Part shown: one piece after another, positions 55,750 to 64,000 of the stretch
Layout: each line of letters starts with the position of its first letter
Numbering within the stretch: position 1 is the first letter of the stretch
Source: Rhodeus uyekii
Taxonomy: Eukaryota > Chordata > Actinopteri > Cypriniformes > Acheilognathidae
Assembly: GCA_037043235.1 (NCBI GenBank)
Contig: JAWRVZ010000064.1
Coordinates: 2,830,001 to 2,894,000 of the forward strand
Length of the DNA: 64,000 bases
Reading direction: 5' to 3'
Translations under genes and position numbers: made by a program
Notes under the pieces: model-generated
What the model saw: the letters and a program-made list of their open reading frames with translations, nothing else
Told to the model about the DNA's origin: nothing
The model's database searches: none

Positions 55750-56018
55750 TCTTCCTCTTCTAAACCTTCTGACTCAATCGCATACCAGCTTCGTAGCTTC
55801 GAGCTAAAGCACGCCAGCACGTCCGTATAGAAGATGCATGATGGGAGGGATGCTGTCCAATTAGAGAGAAGGATCTCATCGCTTGGCTAGCATCAGGAAC
55901 CAATGGGAGAGCAGGAGGATGGTGGCGAGTCTACTATAACTAAAATTGTCATGGGGCGAATCTCGGACTTTCAGAAACCTTTCGTATCTTGAAAACTTTT
56001 CGTATGGAGGTACTACTG
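55750..56018. mobile_element. Tigger/pogo-like terminal fragment
   Basis: The right end reads TTTCGTATCTTGAAAAC, TTTTCGTATGG and AGGTACTACTGTA, the form of a pogo-type end followed by TA. The left end is not clear. No transposase remains. Confidence 0.5.
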
Positions 56019-56399
56019 TATTTTATTTAAATAGTGTCTTTGGTCACTTGTATTTATTTGCAAACTTTTTTATTTGTCATTTATTAATTACAGAATGTTT
56101 ACTTATCTTTAACAATACTTGAAATGTATATTAGTCAGAATAATTGTTTGTGGTATGGTATTTTTAAAGCATAGACTACATTTTGTAAGTGTTCATTTGT
56201 CTGTTTGATTTTTTGGTATTCAGCTATTGTTAAATGTTTTGCAATACGACTTAGAATAAATGTGAATGATATATATATTTTTTTGTTTCTTTTTTTGTTT
56301 GTTTTATTTTTTACCTTATTGGAATTGAAATTAATAATCAAAGAGAATCGGAATCGATAAGCAGAATCGGAAACCTTTCAAATCTTTACAATTCAAACT
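56019..56399. other. Unassigned AT-rich sequence
   Basis: T-rich and without recognisable content. Confidence 0.45.
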
Positions 56400-57525
56400 A
56401 TACCCAACCCCTTAGAAAACACAGAACGTTCCCCTAATGTTCCCATTTGGTTCCCGTTGGGTTATTTTTTGGGGAACCAAATCAGAATGTTCCTGCGTTC
56501 CTTTACTTATTATAAAATTATAATAACTGAACAAGAAAGATCAAAGACACGAACCAAGATGAGAACTAGGATGGGTCATCCATACTAGGCCTACTACTAC
56601 TATAATTACATTTTCTAAATACAATTGTGTAATATGTGTTTAAATATGTTCATGGCTTTTGTATGTTTAAAGAATTTTCATGTCTATGATTACATTTTCT
56701 AAATACAATTGTTTCAATAAATGTTACTTATTGTTATAATTTTCTATTCATTCTAATGTTTTTGTGCAATAAGTAATTTAGAAGATGTAGTTTGTAAACT
56801 GATTGTTTGTGTACAGCAGTGGTTCTCAAATAGTGGGGCGCGCGGAGCGATGCCAGGGGGGGCGCGCGTGACCCTGGCTTACATGCTTTTTTTGCCAGAG
56901 AGTAGGATATCTTTTTTCTGAACAAGAACAACATATATGAAGTTCAGATAACTGTCTCCTCATCCTTTGACGTGTATGATCACACCGGTGTTCATGTGTG
57001 TCACGTGATCAACCACTAAATTCACACGTGTTTTCACGCGATATCTGGCACTGATCCAAAAAAGACGCGCTCAGAGCTTGTCATTTATCACAACAATTCA
57101 GTGTTTTCAACCACATAAGATTTATTTTAGGTTTCAATAAGTTGAGCCAACAAGTTGGTGACTATTTTGAATTATCTATTAAACAGCGCTTTTTGTGACT
57201 GCGGTATGTGCCGTGACAAGCATGACGCGTTGCCATGGAAACAATAAGGCGAAAGTTCCAAAATGGTGGAGGGGGGGCGCGCAAAATTTTTACCTCTTCC
57301 TAGGGGGGCGCGACAGAAAATAATTGAGAAGCACTGGTGTACAGGCATACCTAGATCTAATGGTTAAGCGAACCTACCGTTAATGTTCCCAGAAAGTTCT
57401 ATTTACGTAAAGAAAACTTTCTTGGCGAACCTATTGGGAACGTTCTAATATTTGGTTCCCAGAATGTTCTGGGAACCAGCCACCAACATTCCCAGAACAT
57501 TCTGAGAACCAAAAATTGTTAGCCG
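56400..57525. mobile_element. Minisatellite-bearing element, locus 3, split by a small hAT element
   Basis: The left part (56410-56515) has AAACACAGAACGTTCCCCTAA and TTATTTTTTGGGGAACCAAAT, the same edge as at loci 1 and 2. The right part (57375-57525) has the mirrored words GGGAACGTTC, TTCCCAGAA and ACATTCCCAGAACATTCTG. Both parts may be the two ends of one non-autonomous element, with the hAT copy inserted between them. Confidence 0.6.
56817..57336. mobile_element. Non-autonomous hAT element, 520 bp
   Basis: Ends CAGTGGTTCTCAA and TTGAGAAGCACTG are inverted with one mismatch. GTGTACAG is duplicated on both sides (56809-56816 and 57337-57344). Subterminal blocks are rich in GGGGCGCGC on both sides. 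No transposase. Confidence 0.92.
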
Positions 57526-58339
57526 GACCAATGCTTGTGCTTGCCTTATACAAAACAATAAAATGAATGGTTGTACGAATAGTACATCACATCTTGATTG
57601 AACCAATAATCCTTGCCAAAGAATCTCCAGTGTAAATGCAAGTGTATGTTGGCACCAGAGAGATACGTACTGAGTTGCTTCAACACTGATTAAAAGAATA
57701 ACCAATTTGAATTAAATGAGATTGGTCCTCTGATGCAATAAAATGACTTGAGTTACAGGTCTTAAATAAAGTACCGTTCATTAACTTTGTATGGCTTTAG
57801 CATTTGCAGATAACATCTTCTGATGAGACTCATCTATCGAACTTGTTTTGACAGTTTTTTTTTTTTTGTAACTGTATACATGCACATCCAATAGCCTCCA
57901 TTAAATAATTAAATAAATGAGGGGAAAAATTACACTGAATCATCTGAGACTGCATCAAAACGGTCAAGACAGGAAGTGTGTGAGACAGAATAAATGTAAG
58001 ATGGGAAAATTAAAGTGACATTAAAGGAAGACGCTATTAAATGGGGCTCTGGCAAATGTCACTCAACCCTTGAAACACTTTGATGAATCAGACACATCAC
58101 CACAGGATGAAGGTTTTATTGAGCTGTTAAATATTCAGTTTTGCTTTCTAAAACAGTCACTTTCAGAAAATCGTCTCTATTCTGTGGCTCAAGGTTTGAT
58201 GATCAAAAGCACCTTAACACAGATTCACTGTCCCTCATGATCAACAGATGTTCAAGGTTTAAGGTGGAGACTGAAATAAAGTCTGTAATCATAAGTGCAA
58301 ACATCACTGTCATCAAATAATTGCTGCAAGGCTTGAGCA
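57526..58339. other. Unassigned sequence
   Basis: No recognised gene or element. Confidence 0.4.
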
Positions 58340-58530
58340 CTGTTGGGATATGCTTGATAAGCATGCACATTCATGCATACAATAGACACTTTTCTCCAAA
58401 ACAATACACTTACAGTGAACTGCATTCAGGTGGCCCATTTTAAAAGTGCATTGTCTGTTCTGGTATTGAATCAATGACCTTGAAATTGCTTGCACAATGT
58501 CTTGGTTAATAGAGATATGGTAATATTTAA
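58340..58530 (-). repeat. Possible degenerate SINE
   Basis: The segment ACTTACAGTGAACTGCATTC and TATTGAATCAATGACCTTG parallels the body and B-box region of the SINE at 1483-1640, strongly diverged. Confidence 0.35.
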
Positions 58531-59445
58531 TCAAATGTGTACTTACATGGTGTTGTAGAATGCTGATATTTGAGTTATGGATTTTATGCACATCTTGCAT
58601 TTGTCCGCTATTAATGCTTTGAACAACCATTAAAAGTTCAACAATCTTTACTTTTCGGTAGAGGTCAATGTTTCACTTCAGGGCATCTCATTCTAAATAA
58701 TTTTCAAAGTTGATTTAACTGAAAATGAATGCCTGTGGAAACAACATTATTTCAACCTGCTCATTACTGTATCTTGGCTCACGTCTGCATGGTATCTGAA
58801 ATTGAAGTGCTGTGATTTTCTGTTTAATGTGCATATAATTGGGGCTGGAATGCATTGCTAGACAACGAGTGGAATAACTGTGTTCATGTAAACATTTTTA
58901 TTATACAGTATTTGATTAATTTGAGTATTTGTTTTTACCCATTCGAGGACACTTGTTTTCCATAGATATATTGCATTTTACAGTGTGTTGATGTTTTTCA
59001 TTAGCATTTTGATCAATATGCTCCTATGTGTATTAGTGAAGGAAAATTAGTTGCTTGCTTTGACCTTGTTGATGCAAAAAGGATGGAAATAACCACTGGA
59101 GAAGATCCATTTTGGATCTGAAGGAGGCCATCTGTTGGTAAAGATGCAATGAGCGGATGACCTACAGAAAGAAAAGCAAGCCTGAATCTCACATAAACAT
59201 GTCCAGGTCGCATTTAGCTCCAAAATCAAATTGACAGAATGGGCAATTAAGCAATTAATTAAGGAAAATGATGAACTACATTTTAGATAAAATGAAGCCT
59301 AGTTTAGGACCATTATGATTTTTGTTTTTCAATTTACTCACATTATAAGCACATAATTAAATATTTCTTGACTCTAAAGTTTATTTATTTCACAATATTT
59401 GAAAATTTAATTATAAAATCAGCATAAAAAAGAAGTACATCAAAT
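58531..59445. other. Unassigned sequence
   Basis: No recognised gene or element. Confidence 0.4.
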
Positions 59446-59446
59446 A

Positions 59447-60058
59447 TAGTCATACCATGGTTTACGAGTGACTTTGTATACGAGTAAATCGGTGTACGAG
59501 CATTGCATCGGAGTGCGAGAATTTTTCCCTCATCCACGCATATTTTTTTTTGTGGAAAGACCTAATACTCTCAGTATCTTCACGCTTATTTTTACTCGAA
59601 ATATCCTAACGACAGCCTCTCACAAAGCCTATCACCCCTTAACTCATTCATTCTCTCAGCATCGCTTGGGTTTGGTTAAATCATTCACCACAGTGCATAC
59701 TTTTATAAGTGATTTACAGCGGTTTCACTTTGTAATGTTAACATTAATTGTGATCGCTATTGTTCACGTAGTGAAATATATACTTACAGTACAGCATATA
59801 GACAATGGCCCCCAAGATGAGTAAGAAAGAACGTACGAAATTCTCTCTCTAAGCTGTAACCCCCTCCTCTCTTCTCCATCACGCCAGCAGCGACACTACT
59901 CAAATTAAGTATTTTTAGAGTTTAATTGTCAGTTATTACTAGATGTTAATGGTTATAATTTGACTGTAATTAATAGGATAAAAAAGGGCATTTAGGGTCA
60001 TGTGGAACGAAGCAAGATATGTGTATTACATTCTTATGGGGAAACCGAGGTATTACTG
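59447..60058. mobile_element. Tigger/pogo-like DNA transposon remnant (copy 2)
   Basis: The left end (TAGTCATACCATGGTTTACG) and right end (AAACCGAGGTATTACTG, then TA) are diverged inverted repeats. The interior shares GATTTACAGCGGTTTCAC, AATTGTGATCGCTATTGTTC and TAATTAATAGGATAAAA with copy 1 at 660-1356. No transposase frame. Confidence 0.65.
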
Positions 60059-60204
60059 TACTACCATTAAGTATTACTGTTTTCAAAATCTTACACAATA
60101 GTAATGTTAATGCAATTTATTAGTATTTGCTGCATTTCTGAACATTTCAAAACATAATTAACCATCATGAAGTCACAATATACAAAAAATATCTTGGTTG
60201 CATA

Positions 60205-60680
60205 TGTAACCTTAATTTCTTGAAGAGGGAATGAGATGCTGCGTCAAGTACTGTGGAAACGCATCTACGTGATTGCATCATGAAGCATAATCAGCTGTGT
60301 GAAAATATGTCGGAGGCGGGTGAAGTCATGAACCCTGAATCTATAAAGCCATGCCATGCCAAACAGTTGGCAGATTCGAAGTGTCTGAAGTAGACTTTGT
60401 TGGCAGGAGATATGGCAAAGAGACAGGGAAATACGTCTTCATGTGTAACTGAGATGTTCCCTTTCAATGGAACTCACGCTGCGTCAAGCGCTATGGGAAC
60501 AACTTTGCCCACATTTCCATAGCAACAAATGCATGAGTTGTGTGATCACCTCGGAAAAAAAACACTTGAGCCCCAGGAGTGAAGTCTAGGTCTAAGTTGT
60601 AGAACCTAAAGACCTTTGCGAAGAGGACCAGCCTTCCACATCATAAAGATATTAAAATAAACTCCTGACAGAAGGGCCTG
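60205..60680 (-). mobile_element. Decayed DIRS element, terminal region and recombinase end
   Basis: Terminal repeat (GAATGAGATGCTGCGTCAAG, GCATCATGAAGC, GTGAAGTCATGAACCC), internal complementary region (60400-60512, with GAGATGTTCCCTTTCAATGG), and the last part of the recombinase (60575-60680, TAAGTTGTAGAACCTAAAG) stand in the same order as at 18557-19090. It stops at the SINE/LINE boundary. Confidence 0.7.
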
Positions 60681-60681
60681 T

Positions 60682-60734
60682 CTTTCCTGTACTTTCCTGT
60701 AGCTCAATCAGTAGAGCATTGGTTTTTACAATGC
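60682..60734 (+). repeat. SINE head fragment, cut by the LINE
   Basis: CCTGTAGCTCAATCAGTAGAGC followed by ATTGGTTTTTACAATGC is the tRNA-like A-box part of the SINE family at 1483-1640 read in plus orientation. The B box and body are replaced by the LINE start. Confidence 0.6.
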
Positions 60735-60751
60735 TTATTATCCTCTTCAAG

Positions 60752-61145
60752 ATGGCGGCGCGTGCACACGCAGCGGCTTCTCTCTCTCCCGACGGATCGG
60801 CGTTTTTGTGTTTTTCGTCGTGTAAATCACGGTGTTTTTGTACGTCCTTGTTGCGTCCGTTCGTTTGGAAACACAGATACACACGTGAGTTTCGGCTTGA
60901 GGTTGGAAAAACTACAGTTTCCAACCCAGACTCGACGCTCGGACAAGAGCTGCGGGACCATGGTCTTCTCCGGAGGACTACTACACTGCCGTCCCTTACT
61001 ACTGCACCTCTCCCGCAGTGGAAGCGCCACAAACGGGGTGAGAGGAGACAGAAAAGGGGGAAGCGCGGAGGTATTCGTGTCAGACTAGCGGCTAACCCAC
61101 ACAAGCCTGCTATTCCCACCATCATTTTGGCCAACGTTCGCTCGT
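60752..61145 (+). pseudogene. N-terminal part of the LINE protein, separated by the rearrangement
   Basis: The frame from the ATG in AAGATGGCGGCG runs through a basic stretch (RHKRGERRQKRGKRGG) to PTIILANVRSLD, the start of the L2-type endonuclease. It is in the same frame as the ORF from 61223, but the inverted 85-bp segment brings a TAA at 61187-61189. It was therefore once part of one protein with the region after 61230. Confidence 0.75.
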
Positions 61146-61230
61146 TGGACTTAGTGACTGTTACATCCTCAATGCACTTGGTGATGTAAGAAGTAACAGT
61201 CTCTGAGTACTCCTGGAGGTCTGTGATGTT
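61146..61230. repeat. Inverted 85-bp copy of 61814-61898
   Basis: Base for base the reverse complement of 61814-61898. It stands where the first part of the endonuclease should be. Both edges show short shared bases with the neighbouring sequence (TGGAC on the left). Confidence 0.95.
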
Positions 61231-63688
61231 TGCTGGCGGACTCTGTGTTTACACCAATGATGCGTGGTGCCGCGATGCTGTTGTGGTCTGCAAACACTGC
61301 TCACGCCTGGTGGAGTTTATGATTATTAAGTGTCGGCCGTTTTATCTGCCGCGGGAATATACAGCTATTATACTTGTTGCTGTATACATCCCCCCCAGCT
61401 CCAACAACAACAACAGGAGTGAGGCACTTAATGATCTGTATAAACACATCAGTGATCAGCAGACAGCCCACCCGGATGCTTTTCTCATCTTGGCTGGGGA
61501 TTTCAATCATGCGGACTTAAAGAGTGTGTTTCCAAAAGTTCATCAGCACATTGACTTTCCTACACGTGGAAATAATACTCTGGACTTTGTATATACCACA
61601 CAGAGAGGTGCTTACAAAGCCCTCCCCCTCCCCCACATTGGTGCTTCAGATCACATCACTGTTATGCTAATGCCAGCATACAGACCACTTGTGAAAGTCA
61701 CCAAACCAGTCCTGAAGCAGATTCAAGTCTGGCCTGATGGGTCATCAGAGGCTCTTCAAGACTGCTTTGACACCACTGACTGGGACATGTTCAAACAAGC
61801 TGCAACTTACAATAACATCACAGACCTCCAGGAGTACTCAGAGACTGTTACTTCTTACATCACCAAGTGCATTGAGGATGTAACAGTCACTAAGTCCATC
61901 ACCATCTGGCCCAACCAAAAACCATGGCTGACAGGGAATGTCTACAGACTTCTGAAGACGCGTAACGCTGCCGTCAGAGCTGGAGATGAGGTGGGCCTGA
62001 GGACAGCAAGGGCCAACCTGTCACATGGCATCAGGAAGGCTAAGAGACAGTACTCCAGGAGGATAGCCCATCGTTTCAGCGACAGCAGAGACACAAGGAG
62101 CCTGTGGCAGGGGATTCAGACCCTCACGGACTACAAACCCCCTGCACGGACGTGTGACAGCTCCACACCCCTTCTAAATGAGCTGAACACTTTCTTCGCT
62201 CGCTTTGAAGCACACAACAGCACCACTGCACAGAAGTCACCACCTCCTCCCGATGACCAGATGTTGTCACTGCCCAGGGACAGCGTGAGAAGATCCCTCA
62301 GCAGGGTCAACGCACGCAAAGCTCCAGGTCCTGACAACATTCCTGGACGTGTATTGAGGGACTGTGCAGAGGAACTCACCGATGTCTTCACAGACATCTT
62401 CAACATCTCACTGAGTCAAGCTGTTGTCCCCACCTGCTTCAAAGCGACCACCATCATTCCAGTCCCAAAGAATTCATCTCCATCCGGCTTCAATGACTAC
62501 CGCCCAGTCGCACTTACCCCCATCCTTATGAAGTGCTTTGAGCGGCTAGTCATGCACCACATTAAGTCTGTCCTCCCCCCCTCCCTGGACCCCTACCAAT
62601 TTGCATACCGGTCAAAACGCTCGACCGATGATGCCATCACCACTGCCATCCACTCAGCACTCACGCACCTGGACAATAAAGACACTTATGTCAGAATGCT
62701 GTTCATAGACTTTAGTTCAGCATTAAATACAATCATCCCTCAACAGCTCACTCACAAACTGTCTCAGCTGGGACTCAGCACTTCACTGTGCAACTGGTTG
62801 CTGGACTTCCTGACAGGAAGACCTCAGGCAGTACGGGTCGGCAGCAACACTTCCAGCACCATCATCATGAACACTGGAACCCCTCAGGGTTGTGTGTTGA
62901 GCCCACTCCTCTTCACTCTGCTTACACACGACTGCACACCCACACACAACAGCAATTTAATAATCAAATTTGCGGACGACACGACTGTAGTTGGTCTCAT
63001 TAGCAACGGCGATGAGACAAACTTCAGGAGTGAGGTGAGCCGCCTGGCCAGGTGGTGCGGCGACAACAATCTCTCTCTGAACGTGAAGAAGACGAAGGAG
63101 ATTGTTGTTGACTTCAGAAGAATGCACACCCAGCATGCTCCTCTGACTATCAACGGTGCGACCGTGGAAAGGGTGAGGAGTACCAAATTTCTGGGTGTTC
63201 ATATCACGGAAGACCTCTCCTGGACCACCAACACCACAGCACTGATTGAGAAATCGCAGCAGCGACTATACTTCCTCCGTAAGCTGAGAAGAGCCGGAGC
63301 CTCAGCCCCCATCATGCGCACCTTCTACAGAGGCACCATCGAGAGCATTCTGACCAGCTGCATCACTGTGTGGTACGGCGCCTGCAACGCATCCTGCCGC
63401 AAGGCACTGCAGCGCATAGTGAGAGCAGCTGAGAAGATCGTTGGTGTCTCTCTCCCACCCCTCCAGGACATCTATAACACCCGCCTCTCCCGAAAAGCCC
63501 TTGCTATTGCTAGGGACCCCACCCACCCATCCCACAGCCTCTTCAGTCTGCTGCCATCAGGGAGGAGACTACGCAGTCTCCAGGCACGGACCAACAGACT
63601 GAAGGACAGCTTCATACCCCAAGCTGTCAGGGCATTGAACTCTCTCCCGACTCTGCCACCTCTCCCCTCTTCTGCACCAAGGACCTGA
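61223..63688 (+). pseudogene. LINE endonuclease/reverse transcriptase, endonuclease damaged
   Basis: An 821-residue open frame. It starts inside the inverted insert, so the apparent start is an artefact. The remaining endonuclease part has AGDFNH (residues 91-96), the [14 protein letters not shown] block and SDH (142-144), but the earlier part with the conserved glutamate block is missing. Reverse transcriptase follows with [60 protein letters not shown] and FADD (583-586). The C-terminal part has [17 protein letters not shown] and a basic end. RT looks intact, while target nicking would be lost. It could still be copied in trans. Confidence 0.88.
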
Positions 63689-64000
63689 TCTCTGAATCCC
63701 CCCCCCCACCCCCTACCCACCATCAGTTATTCTCTTATTCATCCACCTCATTATGTTGTCCTTGCATTTCTCTCCTATTACATTTGCACTGCCTTAATTT
63801 GTAATTGCACTATTACTATTTACTATTGTTTGCACTATTTGCCATCGCCACTTTACCTCCATAACTCACTTTATCCATCTAGTTTAATTTTATTGTATTT
63901 TATCTTCATCTTCTGTTGTTGTTGTTGTTACTGTTACTGTTAAATTATTGTTATTGTTAACTGTATTCGCCTTGGGTCTGAGAGTAACGGAATTTCAATT
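63689..64000 (+). other. 3' untranslated region of the LINE
   Basis: Poly-C/CCA-rich sequence follows the stop, then T-rich sequence with TTGTTGTTGTTG and TACTGTTACTG runs. The end CTTGGGTCTGAGAGTAACGG is the conserved 3' part that the reverse transcriptase probably recognises. The terminal short repeats lie outside the window. Confidence 0.75.

Larger units (their letters stand above)
60735..64000 (+). mobile_element. CR1/L2-type LINE retrotransposon, 3' end beyond the window
   Basis: A 5' region with AAGATGGCGGCGCG, then a long frame with endonuclease and reverse transcriptase, then a 3' tail with GTTGTTGTTGTTACTGTTAC and CTGAGAGTAACGGAATTTCA, which resembles the conserved tail of fish L2-type elements. 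The window ends inside this tail. The element is nearly full length but internally rearranged at 61146-61230. Confidence 0.9.

Noticed and set aside
60694..60722. tRNA gene
   Set aside because: The tRNA-like words belong to the head of a SINE family also seen at 1483-1640; no cloverleaf and no 3' half are present.
60719..61189. Separate ORF1 of the LINE
   Set aside because: It is in the same frame as the ORF from 61223 and ends in the endonuclease start; the break comes from the inverted 85-bp segment.

Overview
The window looks like teleost fish nuclear DNA, probably from a cyprinid. The evidence is AT-rich non-coding sequence with no bacterial gene layout, DIRS-type retroelements in many copies, sushi-type chromovirus, CR1/L2 LINE, hAT and pogo/Tigger elements, tRNA-headed SINEs, and two copies of a short interspersed repeat that I associate with cyprinid genomes. 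I found no host gene, no host exon with convincing splice structure, and no RNA gene. Almost every long reading frame belongs to a mobile element.

Layout. 1-5.4 kb: a Tigger-like remnant carrying a small LTR, a SINE, and an old plus-strand DIRS fragment that keeps part of its reverse transcriptase. 5.1-14.4 kb: decayed DIRS copies. One of them (6.6-14.4 kb) is split first by an LTR-type insertion (about 7.8-8.77 kb) and then by an intact sushi-like Ty3/gypsy chromovirus (9107-13996) with identical 319-bp LTRs and a CTGTC target duplication. 15.5-18.5 kb: SINE, LTR debris, a mobile minisatellite and a Tigger-like element. 18557-23268: the best preserved DIRS element, minus strand, with inverted terminal repeats, an internal complementary region and a broken tyrosine recombinase, but with the core of its reverse transcriptase missing. 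26897-34759: a second complete Ty3/gypsy element, minus strand, with 695-bp LTRs, gag and pol joined by a probable -1 ribosomal frameshift, and a GAAA duplication. 36.2-38.8 kb: a DNA transposon remnant containing a 1.73-kb element with 28-bp inverted ends and a recurring internal motif. 39-47 kb: DIRS remnants, minisatellite and Tigger. 47.7-57.5 kb: LTR debris, a solo LTR, two hAT elements with 8-bp duplications, another decayed DIRS and more minisatellite. 58-64 kb: SINE, Tigger and DIRS fragments, then a CR1/L2-type LINE that runs off the end of the window.

The elements can be ordered in time by nesting. DIRS debris, minisatellite-bearing elements and Tigger copies are old. The two Ty3/gypsy elements are recent: their frames are open, the first has LTRs identical over their full length, and the second has LTRs of equal length that look identical in the stretches compared. 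Several replication signatures can be read directly: a DIRS internal complementary region that records the circle junction, a predicted -1 frameshift signal at the gag-pol overlap of the second gypsy element, a possible self-priming site in the first, and an 85-bp inverted copy inside the LINE that has replaced part of its endonuclease.

Nothing here is a clearly new cellular system. The points most worth following are the DIRS family without reverse transcriptase (two copies of very different age share the same internal region), the unclassified 1.73-kb inverted-repeat element, and the LINE rearrangement.
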